A stretch of DNA of 64,000 bases from Viscum album (lineage: Eukaryota; Streptophyta; Magnoliopsida; Santalales; Viscaceae): NCBI GenBank assembly GCA_963277665.1, contig OY728136.1, positions 808,939,123-809,003,122 of the forward strand. The letters run 5' to 3'. The first letter of the stretch is position 1. The number at the start of each line of letters is the position of its first letter. The notes beneath the pieces were generated by a model. The model made no database searches. It worked only from the letters and a program-made list of their open reading frames with translations, and was not told the DNA's origin. Position numbers and translations under genes: made by a program. Positions 32,238 through 45,779 of the stretch are shown one piece after another.

Positions 32238-33543
32238 TTTTTCATGACCCAACCCTACCCGGGCTCGATCTGAAACTACCCCAAGCCTGCCTCCATAGGC
32301 CAGGGGCTAGAGACAAGCACCGAAGGCTAAACAACTTAGGGAAGCCATTTCTGGAGTACTTGTACACACACACGCAGCCCACTGGATGCATAATTTCAGA
32401 GTAAATGTAAAAGTAAATTACTAACTGCTATAAACAACTACAAAATTGCATCGACCACTAAACCATAAAAAGTAAAAGATGAAGGTAAACTGAAAAGAAA
32501 AAGGGCAAAACACGCACCCAACCCGAAAAGTTCCACAACCAGGCAACATGTAAACAAAATTAAATAGTTGGGAGAGTCCCACACCTGGAACCTAAATATG
32601 ACCACCACACGTGGTCCAAGCTCCTGAACTTCTAAGCTCCACAGAAGTCACGACCAACCTGTCTGTCGTCTATAAGGGCACAAAAAGTGCGGGAAAAGCC
32701 CAAGTAGGGGTGAGTATAAAAATACTCAGTAGTATGCCCCGAAGGCTCGAGGGAGCAACAAATGAGGTACTAAAGAGGTGATTAATAGATAGAATAAGGA
32801 AAAGTAAAGGAGTACAACCGAGAGTGTAGTAAAGAGTATAGTAGAGTATCAGCTCAACCCAACAAGAGAAAAGAAGTATACTTGTTTAAAACAAGGATCT
32901 AGAAACGTTGAGAAGATGGAACTTCTCATCAAGTTTTCACTAACTATAGTATGAGAGTAGACTCATCCAACCACGAGAAGTTAGACATGGAAAGCACATG
33001 GCATACCCCACGCATCTTCGCCTCTCCTGGAAAAAGAGTAACCAAACCCAAGGAGTGGGTATTGGAAAAAGTTTTATACATATCCATAGGCTCAATCAAG
33101 AAACCCGAACAAGATCGCAAGGGGATATCCATCCCATAGCTCAGCACAAGAAAGTGAGTAGCCAACAGTCCGAGAAGTAAACACCATCGATTCCTAGTAT
33201 TTGTACGTTTGCCCTGAACTACAAGTCAAGGGGCTCAAATCACTGCATATTGAAACTATTCTCTTTGGGAGGCACAGACTCGCCCGCACGATTTTAGGTC
33301 GCGTCACAAGGACGTGTCTCAGTGGGTAAAGTGCCCATCGTACTTGAGAGTTCTGGGGAAAGTCAAACCACACCTCGTCACTGTCACACGGTCGAGAGGT
33401 CTTCTCAAAGTCGACGGGTTCCCACTGAACAACCCCGTGAAAGGGTAATTAGCTGGAGGGAGACCCGGAAAAAGTTGTTGACGAGTCCCAATTCCCATCC
33501 CCATGAAAAGATAACTTGTTGGAGGGAGGCCCAGAACTGCCCT

Positions 33544-33683
33544 AGCCATCCCTGCTGGATGGTACCCCACTGGCCATCCCTGCTGGATGGTACTTCACCA
33601 TCCATCCCTACTAGACGGTACACCACTGGCCATCCCTACTGGATAGTACCACACTGTCCAACACTGATGGATGGTACCTCACT
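33544..33683 (-). repeat. Five 28-bp hairpin-forming tandem units (element C 5' LTR)
   Basis: Units start at 33,544, 33,572, 33,600, 33,628 and 33,656 and match the array at 26,999 in number, length and order. The outer units keep CCATCC/GGATGG; units 3 to 5 have drifted. Confidence 0.85.
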
Positions 33684-36321
33684 GGTAACCAGAACACATA
33701 GTGGGAAACACGTCATTATAGATCGCGGAAGGAAGATATGATCTCGATACACAGCTTGGGAGTCTGCGCCCAGGGCTCATTGGGGGCTTTGTACCCTACT
33801 GGAAACAACCTCCTGGGTAGAATATTGGTGCCTGTGTAATGTGTTGGTAACACATATACCCAAAGAACATTACTAGGGGGCACGAAGGGACGTGAGGATC
33901 TCCCCAGGCCTCTCGGGGTGATAAATGCTCCATCTACTGTGTCTACTATCGAAGAAGACTGAGACAACTCACTCTTGAATGTGGGAGAACACCCACACTA
34001 TACGAATGCACGTAGCCGTAAACGATGTCACAGTCCGGCGAAAGGGACACAACGCTGAAAACTCTCTCAGCTGAAAGAACAGGGGAACCAAAACAACTCT
34101 TCCAGTCAAACCATCGAGAATAGAACCAGGGGGAAACCCACTCAACCCTGTAGGTCGAAACCATCGAGAATATAAGGACCCTCTAGGTCACGAAAGGTCA
34201 AAGATACGTAGAGTAGAACACGACACACACAAGGGGCCCACATGACGTGTGGCCCAAAATCATCTCCAAACCAAGCGCTAAAACATTCTTATGTACAAAC
34301 TAAAACATGTACCTCGAAGCATTCCTGTATACTCCCAGAGTATGCCACATTGTCAGCCCAAGGCTATCATGCACGCGACACCTAATGTAAACGCAAAAAG
34401 GCATAAATATAAATTCGCAAACCTGCTTCCTCCCTGACCCTAACACAGCCAACCACATCTTCTTAATCATCAACTTCACTCACACGGGAGTGAACATGAT
34501 CACACGCTAAGGGTTCGCTTCCAAACACAGAAAGAAAAACCGCCATCGGAGCACCTTTCATGCTTCCCCATTTAATAAGATCATGTAAGACGATCCACTC
34601 ACACGAACTGATTACCCCAGTGTAATCCTTTCAAAAAAACATGCTAGATAAACTACCTACACAACTCAAAAGAATACTCAACGGAAATGTCACCAATACT
34701 GCTTTATGCTTGAACAACGTCCCGTGATCCTGAGCCTCAACCTCAAAAATAGTCAGCTGCATCGCACCGTTGCGATCTCCTCAGAGAGACACATCAAATT
34801 GAATGCTTACTTGTGGGGAACGGATGTCTGGAGAAAAGATGTATTTTGCTGTACCACAAACGAGTGGTGCTTCGTGGGACCCGCATCTTGTTCTTGAAGC
34901 ACAACGAACAGATCGCACCGTTGTGATCCTCTCGAAAAAGTACACAAGATTGACTACCCAGATGTCTAAAACGGCCACCCAGTGATAAAGATAGAAATCA
35001 CCACCAACTCCCAAAATGACCCTCATGTGGCCCGCACCATCACGCTGAATTAAATCGGGCGGATTGTGCCATTGAAATACCCTCAGAAAAACACCCAGAA
35101 TCGACTGCTCGCACACCCCAAATGGACATCCGATGAAAAAGTCGTAAAGCGTTGCACGCAGCTTAAAAGGTGGGCCATGGGGTCTGCTCCTCATATCCAG
35201 ATTCAATGCCTGAAACCACCCTAGAATGCTCTGCCTTGGCACCAGGGTCCCAATACCGTTGACGGCGATTAAATCGGACATCGAATGTGTCTGCGCCGTT
35301 CAAAACAAGAACTCTAGGAAAAACTCCAATCCTATTAACGTACGTGTCGCGCCACCAAGCCCCTCGTCTCGGGAACTAAAAATCCTCAAGACCATCTCAA
35401 AAATTATGTCTCGACACTAGTAACTCGTCGCCATAGATGTCATGAAAATATGATACATGGTCTGCGTTCTAGAGGCATTTTAATTTTTAATGGACAGAAA
35501 CTGGTGGGTCGGGCCGGTTCAACCTTCCCACCCTGTGCCTGAGCCGACAGTCTGCGGTTCACCACGCAGACTGCCCCACATCGCCCGGACCGGCAGAACC
35601 GGTCCGGATCTCTCCCCACAGGACCCGCAAGACATGGTTCCCTGTCCACCAGCCGGGGTCGCTGGCCCCGGTCTTTCGCGTCAACCCGGCTAGCTTTGTC
35701 GGTCGGCTTCCCCCGTGCCTGCCTGACGAGGGTTGTCTCGCGCAGTCATCTGCCTTCCGCAGCTGCTCCCGCCAACAGCCACCGCTCGCCCAGCTGCATC
35801 CCGCAGCCGCTCACCCACACGTCGTCGACCTCGCCTCCACCGGAGGGATCTCGCGCCACCGCTTGGGAAGGGTCGCGCCACTGCGCCAACCGCCTGAAGC
35901 CACAGCCACCGTCGGTGCTAAAGCCGGACCACCGCACGCTGCCGCCGGAGCTCCGCCCTGCTGCCTGAAAACTCTATTTTGATAGGAAAACTTCCACAGG
36001 CCACCCGTGGCTCCCCAGAACTCGGATTTTTTATCCGAAAATTGTGTTTGGAAGCTCGAATCGTCCTCTTCGCAACCACAACCTTCTCTCAACAATCCGA
36101 AAACATAACGACACTATATTTTCCATTGAAAGAGGGGTTTGGGTTTTAAAACTCAAAATGAACACCGCCTACCTATGAGGGCATAGCCCGGAACATCATC
36201 GCATGTGTCGCTACCACACCCGTCGCTCGATTCCACCTTGATTGGAGGAGGGAGGTGGAGGAGGATAGATGTTCTTGTGTGAGAGGGCAGGTTTTCTAGG
36301 GGAGGAGGGGAAGAAGGAGAG

Positions 36322-36329
36322 TTTAAATA
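36322..36329 (-). promoter_or_regulatory. Element C 5' LTR TATA-like box
   Basis: TATTTAAA on the minus strand with the same pyrimidine-rich downstream leader as in the 3' LTR. Confidence 0.55.
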
Positions 36330-36942
36330 AAAAAATAATTGTCCCTTTTAATTAAAAAAGAACTCAACCCACTTTAAATCCATGTCTGAAACTCCCGACC
36401 CGTTCAAAGTTAGGTCGCACCCAGGGTAAACACCACGTCCTGAGCACAACGGTGGTCTCTAAATTATAATCTGAGGCCTCATTCAAAAGTTATAAAATTT
36501 AACCATCAAGGCCTCTATATTACGAAAATGCCCCCGGTGACATTTTTCAAACAAGGCTCGCACTCATGAAAATTAAACCCCTCCTGGGGTAAATGGCACA
36601 TTCCAGACTCAACGGTATCATCATTTTTCCAATCCGACCAACCGTTTAAGAGATTATCGAATTTAACCATTAAATGAATAAATAAATTATTTTATTTATC
36701 TCTTTAACATTCGTTTAATAGGCGAGGGGTCCCAACATCCCGCCCAGACACGTGCTATGTCATTCCTGGGGTAAACACCCCATTTCGGACCCATCTGTAC
36801 TCTCAGATTTAGGATCTGAATTACCGTTTAAGATTTATTCCATTTATTTTGCATGCCCAGTGTGAACGCACAGAAAATTTAATTTTGGCCGCACCGGTGC
36901 TTGGAATTGCACGCCGTCTGAAGGCGCTGCTCTGGAATAACA

Positions 36943-37591
36943 TCAATAAAATTACAAAGTATTTTATATAAAAAAATGGTTTCTTACAGTGTTATTGATA
37001 TTCCCTAATGTTTATCGCATTGTAGGAATATATTCCTTATATTTGTGAGACCACCTTTGTTTATGAACACCATGAGGCTCTTTTATCCCCTTCATTGACT
37101 CTCTTCGAACCGTTTGGCTGATGATGATTCTAAGAGAATCTCCAAAAAAATCATGAGGAATGTTCCCAATGTCGATAGCATATAAAGTGATGGGAAAACA
37201 CATTCAAGTTCAATAACAATACTATCATGAGATGATAAATATTAATCAATATACAAAGTTAAATAAATAAAAACACATTCTATATAATCAATAATATATA
37301 ATTAAATGAATCCATAGAAAATATCAATGTGAAATATTTTTGATAATAATAATTACATTCTTAATGAATGTACTGATTAATTAATTCATTTCCTGGACAT
37401 AGGTTCGTCATACCACTACCTTCATGTATTTTCACAAGACTGTTCAAAACCACTATATAAAAACTAATCTTGTTTATAAAAATTATTTTATGATATCTTA
37501 TTGTATCTCCTCATAAGTGTACAGTTGAATTAATGGGATATCTATAACTTGGCCCAACCGATTTTTGAATTTCTAAATCATACCACATATA
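36943..37591 (-). other. Possible leader of element D, with a primer-site-like motif at 37,577-37,586
   Basis: About 650 bp of AT-rich sequence between element C and an old LTR-like unit. Minus-strand GTGGTATGAT (37,577-37,586) resembles a decayed Met primer site, which would make the unit at 37.6-41.5 kb a 5' LTR and this stretch the start of an internal region that continues at 25,691 across element C. A 63-codon minus frame (37,012-37,203) is not recognised. The assignment rests on position and one short motif. Confidence 0.3.
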
Positions 37592-40500
37592 TAAAATAAT
37601 ATAATTTATTAATAAATAATGTGACTTATTATCTAATATATGTATTGAGTAAGTAATAATGATTTACCAATGAATCTCTATATAAATAAATAAAATTCAT
37701 TAGATAAAACATTATCTATAAATGATATAATATTTAATCAATAAACATATCCATGATAGATAATTTGGATATATTTGGGGATATTTACAATCAAAGTGAA
37801 AGAGAATAATTCAAGTGAACGTAAATGATTAAAAAATGAATCATAGAAGTTAATGTAATTATATTCTTTAATCAATATAATTTTAATCCATTTAATGAAA
37901 TAATACAGATGGAATGAACCCAACATATTCTTGTTTAAGTAACAACAATGGGTTATTGGTAGATATGAGTGAGAATACCATAAGATTAACATTATGGATA
38001 TTCTAGGGAAAATATCCTTTTCATTTGGAACATAATATTTAATACCAAAATGTACACAAAATATTTTGAAAATAATTTTTATCCCTATAAATCATTCTTT
38101 AAAACAATATAGTTTCCATGAAGTCTTGAATTTTAGTTCATCTGATACACATTAAAACAAATATTCCTTTAATTTTTTGGTCTATGGTTTAACATGAATT
38201 GTTTCTAAAACAAAATTAACATACATTTAAAAACAATTTATTAAAGTTAAATGTGGGAAAAAATAAAATTAATAAATCCTTTGTTAATGGAAAAAAAATT
38301 ATGAACAAAATTATTGAAATTTTTTTTTTGAAGAAAATAATGATCTGACCAAAGTGAGAATTTTTTTTGAAATTTATTAAAAAAATTACCAAATATGTTA
38401 AGTAAAATATAGTGTATAAATTTAAATATGTAATTAAACTTTATTTAATTAGTATGTGATGATAATATTATACATTATAGTTAGAAATTTTCAAACAATT
38501 TCCTTCAAACGATATTCAAGAATAATGAATCTCAATGAGAATGAGATTGTGAAATAAACCCTTACAATGATCATATCATTATAGTAAGACTTTTTAAATG
38601 AATTTATTTTCTATATGACTAATTATTACAAATAATATAAGTACATATACATCATAATTTAATTAAATTTCATTATGCACATTGTTTTAGATAATTAATG
38701 ATAGAGAAGAATTAATATTATCCAATGAAATGAATTTTATATATGATATTATTTTCTACTTTGTCACTCTATATTGTAATTCCATTGGATAAAATAATTA
38801 AAATGAAGTATAAAAATAACATGAATTATAAATTAATCATGATATTACAATTGAAAAAGATATTATACATACCATATCAAATAAATTATATACATAATAT
38901 TACAATATTCCTCAATGAATATAAATTTAGAAGCAATGTAGATTGATCGTATAATTGATGTGGGGACTAATCAATGAATTGATTATTTGTATAAAATATA
39001 AATAAAATTGAAAATACCATGTAAATAATAATTTTTTATTACATACATGATTATATTATTACATAATCAATGACTTATATGTCTAACCCAGTGAATGGAA
39101 ATTGAGTTAAGAATTATCTTACCTCACACTTCTTTTTGGATAAATGTTTGTCAAACTGATGTATAGTTGTTTAAAGAAAGTTATTAACTATTTATAAAAC
39201 CAAATTATTATTTTTATAATCATAAATTTTCGTTTTATAGAATAATTTAACCATTTCATTTATAATCATTCATTATTTTCATTGTTTCATATTTCAATGT
39301 CCTTGTGTTCTCAATCATTATTTGTTATTAATATTCTAGTTTTATGAATATTATATAGTTATATAATATACATAATATTAATAATAATGAAATAATTTTC
39401 ATATTTATAGATAAAAAATTATTTTAATAATAATCATGAATTTTTTTTTGTGAAAAACAAACTACATTATGATTATGGAGATGGTAGGTCATATATACAC
39501 ATAAGTAAAGTTTCTATTTTTCAATGACCATTATAGAAATGTTTTGTGTAATTTTCTGTCTTTTTAAATTTATTATATTATCATAATTTATATATATTTA
39601 TTTAATTATAATTATATATACCATCCATGGGGTGTGGTGAAGAAAATGGAGTCAATTTTATTTTTTAAGGCTCCATTCCACACGTATGAGAATGATGTTA
39701 TAATCTTCAAGTGAGTGAAAAAGTAAGATGTTAAATGATTTATAATATTATTATGATTATAAATATTTCATAAATAACCTAATGATTTCATTCATATCAT
39801 ATATTATAATTTTTTTATCCTTATTACCTTACACATAAAGCCTTAGTGAAAAAAAAATTACATCGCTTCATGAGGCGGTGGTTCACCTAACATAAGAGCA
39901 ACGTGGTCATGTCATATATAGAATGGAAATTTAAAAAGTCTATATATGATATTATGATTAATTTTTTTAAATATTTAATAAAAATAATTTATATAATTTA
40001 TATACATTTTTATAAAAAAAAATTAGAGTTGGTAATTGAAAAACGAATCACATCAATTTTTCAGGCAGTATCCCACTACACACAAGAATGGTGATTTCCT
40101 AATAAATATGATGTAAGTGGATATGGTTGTAAGTCATGAACATAAAATAAAAACAACTCACTAATTTTTATAAAATTAGGTTACTTTGTCATCATTTTTT
40201 AATAATAATGAAGGGGGTTGAGGAAGAAATAAAAAAATTCTTAAAAAAGCACATTACCATGTCTTCGGGTATATGCCTTCGGTTTGCACCAAACCCTTCC
40301 TATGTCTGATTTCAACAAACAATAAGTATTATAGGATGGTTGGATGGTTTTTTTGTTATTAGGGTAGTAATATTATTAACCAAAATATTTTTATGTTGTG
40401 AAGAAGATAGGAGAGGTGGTGGCCTTTCATATGTGATGTGAGTGGCACACTTTTAATGTTTTAGAATTAAAACGTTAAAATATGTTTTTAAAATGACGAA

Positions 40501-41480
40501 ATGGTATAAAATGGAGTATTGTTGAGACATATAAATCATAATTTAACAATATGTTAATATAATATATTTTATATATGTTCTTAGGTCAGCTTAACACATA
40601 TATTTTTAGATTAATCTTTGGTAAATACAAATTTACCATAACCACGTAAATTAATTTTTATTATTTTCAAAATAAGTTTCTTTTTTAAAAAACTTTTGTT
40701 GAAAAAATTATAAAAAAATAATTATAACTCAAAATATATAATCTAATATTATTAATTTAAATAATATAATTGAATTTTTTTTATAAAAATTAATCTTACA
40801 GATGGGAGAAGAAAGCAGGTTTTCAAAGAGATAATGATTAAAATTTTACAATTATTTTATAAAAAAATGATAATTATTACAATGAAAAAAATTAGAATAA
40901 TTGATATATAATTTATCATGTTTAACATTAAAAATAATTAAAAATATTATTAATATTTAAAAAAAATAAACATAATGTCAGTTTAAAATAAAAATTCAGT
41001 AATTTTCACTATTCATCGATAAAATTAAACCTTTTAGAATATTACCAAAAAATCACCCTTAGATAATATATATATTATTATTTTTAAAATGAAATAAATT
41101 TATACAAATAAATTTTTTAAAATTATTAATGATTTATTTTGAATTATGTGTGGAAAATTTGACTAAATAGTCTTTCAGAAAAAAAATAGTTTTTCAAATA
41201 CATTTTATTTTCATTAAAATTATTTTTATTTTATTTCTAGAAAATAGATATCTGTAATTTAAATAATTTATAAATTAGTATTCATACATTCTAATTTAAA
41301 ATATAGGCTATAATTTTTGTCTATATCACTATTCATTTAGGATCGAGGATGCATGCTCTTTAAGCTATCTAATAAATAAAAATTAAATAAATATATTTTA
41401 TGGGTTCTTTAATATTTTTGTTGTATGTTTCATACTATATTGAATAAAATTTTATTATTTTAAACATTTGGGTTGATACA
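37592..41480 (-). repeat. Old minus-strand LTR-like unit 1
   Basis: Minus-strand landmarks follow the order of the element A LTR: a TGTATCAACCC start (41,480), a GCATGCATCC box (~41,350), AAGGGTGATTTTTTGG ... GATGAATAGTGAAAATTACT (~41,070-40,990), and four loop-like modules spaced ~190 bp (40,056 to 39,478). Identity is otherwise low, so this is an old relative rather than a recent copy. Boundaries are approximate. Confidence 0.5.
39460..40075 (-). repeat. Four decayed loop modules at ~190-bp spacing (unit 1)
   Basis: Minus-strand matches to the loop of the element A hairpins lie near 40,056 (GGGATACTGCCTG), 39,862 (GTGAACCACCGCCTC), 39,668 (weak) and 39,478 (GACCTACCATCTCC). Steps are 194, 194 and 190. 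The stems are no longer convincing. Confidence 0.5.
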
Positions 41481-41899
41481 TTTTTAATATATATGGTTCT
41501 TATCATAGTTAAACTCATCATCATTTTTTAATTTTTGATTTTGTTCGTCATAAAAACTTTTCTCTTGATATTGAGAACCAAATTATGAAAGGCTGTACAA
41601 CCAAAGGTGTTGTTTTCAAGAATTCTCTATTTTATACTGGAATTATCAAGTTTTTTAAAAATCATCAGGTGAATATCTAAGGGAATGGTATATTTAAATG
41701 GGATCAATCAAGAAATACATTCCATGTAACATTTACAAAACATGTAAGTTATTTTCATGAAGTATGGCATGGTATGAAGGATCCATGGGACTACTCGAGG
41801 AATACATGATTTTTAAATGGTTTACACGTCATTAATTTAATAAATTCCATGTAAAATTTAAACTCTATTTAATGTGTGGGATAATTTTTTCCCAATGTT

Positions 41900-44800
41900 A
41901 CATAGGGGTATCATACCACCTTATTTTTTACTCATCAAACATAGAGATAATTTCAATAATTTCTATTAATTCTATACATAATAAAAATATATTAATTTCA
42001 TTTTTTCATTAACTTTTAAATGGATGATTTTTTTGAAAATGAAAGGATGTTATATTCTTGAAATTTTGTAAAAAAAATTTAATTGATAAAACATTCATTA
42101 AGAAATTTTTTTGAAATAGTTAAAAACATGTTTTAAAAACACTTTAAAAATTAATTTTTGGATAAAAAATATTTCAAATATATATTATAATACAATTTAG
42201 ATTTTGTTAAAATTATTTTCCTAATTATCATGTACCGAAGGGAAAAAATAGTAATATTAAATAAAAAATCGATGAATAACCATTGGGGAAGATTATTATA
42301 TGGGTTTGTTATAAAATTATATAAACTTTTCCATTAACATAAAATAATGAATAAGAAATATTAATAAGATTGAGATTGTGAAACGAAACCTTATATTGAT
42401 CATTACATTGATGTGATAATTAGTAAATGAATATTGTATTTATATTAGGTATAAATCAATGTTAAACAAGTATAAATACAACATAATATAATTTAATGTC
42501 ATTACACATATAATCTTTTAATATGAAGGATGATGAAGAAATAATATTACCCAATAAAATATAATTGAGTTATTAGATTATTTTCCAATTGGTATCCCTT
42601 ATTTCAAATACCAATGGATTAAATAATGAAAATTAAATTAATATAAATTGAAAAATTATTGAATTATGATATTAAATGAAAATGTGGTAGTATATATTTC
42701 CTCTATGAATATCATATCATTAATATTGGGATTAATTATTAAATTGATTTTCTATATAAAATGTAAAACCAAATTAAAAAGGTGGATATACAACATAAAT
42801 TAATAAAATATTATTATACACATAATCATAGTACAAGTTAATCAATGATAGAGATAGTGAACCCAATAAATTGAAATTTAGTTTGGGATTCTCTTTCATA
42901 ATTCTTCATTTTCATTAAAGATGAATTAACCTAGTGTAAAATGGCTTCGAACCCATCATTTACATATTAATGAATGATATTAATATTTATTATTTCATAT
43001 ATTATCCTTTTATATCATATTACACCACATTAATTTATAATTATTCATTATTTTCATTTTTTCGCGGGATAATTTTTTTATTTTATCTTCCTGTATTTTT
43101 TATGAATGTTTCAATTATTGTGCATATTATATAGTTCCATAATATCTAAAACAATTATCATTACATAATTATCATATTTATATTTTAATTATAATTTTGA
43201 AATTATTGATGAATGATGGTTAAAATAAATTAATTTCATTAGGATAATGGAGACGGTATGTCATACAGACACATGAGTAACATTTACATTTTTCAATAAT
43301 AATATTTGAAAGGTTGCATGTAATGTTTTATAATTACATAATGATAATAATATTTTAATTACAACATTATTTATTTAAATATTATTATATATATCATTCA
43401 TGTGGTGTGTGGATGAAAAGAGATTCACATCACTTCATGTAAGTGATACTACAGACGTACACGAACAATGACATCATCACTAAGTGAGTTAAAATATAAG
43501 AAAGAAAATGTTTTATTTTTAACAATTCAAAATATGTCATTAAAATAACAATTATTTCATTTATATCAAATATATTTTCTAATATTATCCTTATTACTAT
43601 CTATGTAATGGTTGAGTGAAAAACGAATGACATCACTTTGTGAGGCGGTCGTCAGTCATACACCCAAGTAACATTATTTTATCCCCTATATAATGGAATG
43701 TAAAAAAATATTTATATGATATAATTAATTAAAAGTTATAATAATATTCTAAATATAATTTATATAATGTAGATCAATCATCATACTCAACTATGAGAGG
43801 TTATAATAGAAAAATGAGTAACATAAATTCATGAGGCAGTAGTCCACCACACACACAAATGATGATTTCCTAACCCATTTTATTGAAGTGTAAATGGTTG
43901 AAGGTAATTACCATGAAATTAAAAAATCTCAATATATTTAAGATAATAATTATTTATTTTATCATGTTTTAATAATAATTTAATGAGGTGGAGGAGGAAA
44001 TAAAATAAAAATGCTCGGGGAATAACATTTTCACTTCATCGGGTATCTTGCTTTGGTGTTCACCAAAGTCACCCAAGATTATATTTATGACAAAAATAAG
44101 GAATATTAGATGAGGTTATAAAACTTGTGATATAAAATGGGTAAAACTAGACCAATCGAAAATCATTTGAAAGTGCGATGAATAAAGGAGGGTTGGTTTC
44201 CTTTTATAAGTTAGATAAGTGGCACACCTGTAATTTATGGAATGAAAAATATATAAGCATGTTTTTTCCACTATAAAAAAATAAAAATTGAGGAAATAAC
44301 AAGAAGTAAACATTATAAGTTTTAAATATTCAAAAAATATATATTTTATACTTGTTTTTAGGCCATTTTAACAATTATAATTTTAGTTTTACCCCTCATA
44401 AATACATTTTTACTTTAACCAAAGTTATTAATTTTTACTATTCTCACAATTCATTTTGGTAAAAAATTATATTTTCTTTATAATAAAATATAAATTATTC
44501 AGATTCTAAAAATTTTAGTAAATTTTCAAAATTCATTTCACATAGTTGATATTTTTTAATATACATTGAATCAGCTAGATGTGACAGAAATCCAATTTTC
44601 AAAGAGAAAATGGTCAAAATATCTCATTGTTTTTATATCAGAATTAAAAATAGAAAATATTAAAATGACTTAAATTGGATTATTTTATATATAATTGGAC
44701 TAATTATAAAATAGTTTCAATTAAATACATAATTTATCATTATAAATATTTTAAAACTAAAGAATGATTTCAATTAAAATTTAGTTTTTTATTACTAATC

Positions 44801-45767
44801 GAATAATTAATGTTTTATGAAAAAACATAAAATTATACATAAGATTATTTTGATAATATAATTTAAAAAATTAAGTTTTTTATAGAAAATATAATTATAA
44901 AATTGGTAAAATATTATTTTAAATTCTGTCTTGAAAAGGTGACTAAACCCTTCTTATAAAAAAAAATATTTTCATAAAAAAATATGAAATGATTATTAAT
45001 TTATTTCTATTAAATAGAAAAAATTAATTTTTATAATTTATTTAGTTCTATTTATACATTTCAATGTGACATCTAGGTAATTATTAAATTCTATATAAAG
45101 GTTCATTTACACTCAAGACTGCATGCTTTTCGGGATATTGAAAAGTTGAAATTTCAATAAATATATTTGGTGGGATGTGTAATCTCTTTGTTTTGTGTTG
45201 TATACTCTATCGTATACAATGTTATTAATTTAGAATTTATGGGTGTTATGGTTAAGATTACTCAAACTAGATATCAAAAAAAAAACACTAATTAATATAC
45301 ATGTACATAAGAATTATTATATATAATTAAAGAAAAATTATAGATTAAAAAAGGATTAAAATGGGTAATTGGGAAAATAGATTTTGTTATATAGTAATTT
45401 ATAGAGTATATCGAATTATAAGGAATTGAGTTTTGGGGTTCTTTATTTCAAATTTAATTTCAAGAGACATATATCTTAATGTTACCCATATACCTTTATG
45501 TTTGTGTGTTTGCATATTAATGATTGTATTTTATCATATTTTTTGGATTTTAAGATCAATATAAAGTATTCTCATTAAAATTTTCTTTGAATCAAATGAT
45601 ACCAAAATTTGAAATGTTTTTTGGTCAAAATTTCACTCATACATTTTTTTTTCAATTTAAAATCATATTTTTCAATCAATAATGTTTCTAAAATATAATC
45701 CTTTATAAAATTTTGTTTTCATTCAAATAAGAATCATTAGTTTCAATCAATTTTCGTGGGTATTACA
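41900..45767 (-). repeat. Old minus-strand LTR-like unit 2
   Basis: It shares landmarks with unit 1 at an offset of ~3.77 kb (a GCATGC box at ~45,120, ACCCAATRAAAT at ~42,555 matching ~38,720, and four modules). Its start is well marked: minus-strand TGTAATACCC at 45,767, directly preceded by a purine tract (ATATTGGGGGATA), the standard junction of internal region and 3' LTR. The lower end is uncertain; minus GTGGTATGAT occurs at 41,910-41,919, and unit 1 begins near 41,480. Confidence 0.5.
43230..43850 (-). repeat. Four decayed loop modules at ~193-bp spacing (unit 2)
   Basis: Minus-strand modules lie near 43,830 (GTGGACTACTGCCTC), 43,635 (GACGACCGCCTC), 43,442 (GTACGTCTGTAGTATCAC) and 43,250 (GTATGACATACCGTCTCC). 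The last is close to the loop in element A (ACGGAATACCGTCTCC). Confidence 0.6.
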
Positions 45768-45779
45768 TATCCCCCAATA
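45768..45779 (-). other. Polypurine tract before unit 2
   Basis: Minus-strand TATTGGGGGATA adjoins TGTAATACCC. This implies that an internal region once lay at higher coordinates on the minus strand. Confidence 0.5.

Larger units (their letters stand above)
25692..36942 (-). mobile_element. Element C: non-autonomous minus-strand LTR retrotransposon with gag remnant
   Basis: Long direct repeats (25,692-30,386 and 32,238-36,942, about 4.7 kb each) flank an ~1.85 kb internal region. Orientation is minus: a Met-type primer site lies at 32,222-32,237 next to the higher-coordinate LTR, and a purine-rich tract (minus AAGGAGATG) lies beside the lower one. Composition is clearly less AT-rich than its neighbours. 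Over 60 bp near the LTR ends 54 positions match, so it is older than B by this crude measure. The internal region keeps gag and perhaps the first protease codons; pol is deleted. I found no clear target duplication. Confidence 0.85.
32238..36942 (-). repeat. Element C 5' LTR
   Basis: Matches the 3' LTR for ~4.7 kb. The distal end is taken at 36,942 (minus TGTTATTCC); the last ~20 bp match the other LTR poorly, so the end is approximate. It carries the promoter (36,322), a donor-like TAG|GTAGGC (36,172), a GC-rich stretch (about 35,490-35,970) and the 28-bp array (33,544). Confidence 0.8.

Noticed and set aside
37012..37203. 63-codon minus frame in the stretch right of element C
   Set aside because: No recognisable motif; may be part of a decayed leader or gag but cannot be supported as a gene.
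45241..45250. Alternative LTR start for unit 2 (minus CATAACACCC)
   Set aside because: TGTAATACCC at 45,767 has an adjoining polypurine tract and a proper TG start; the inner site has neither.
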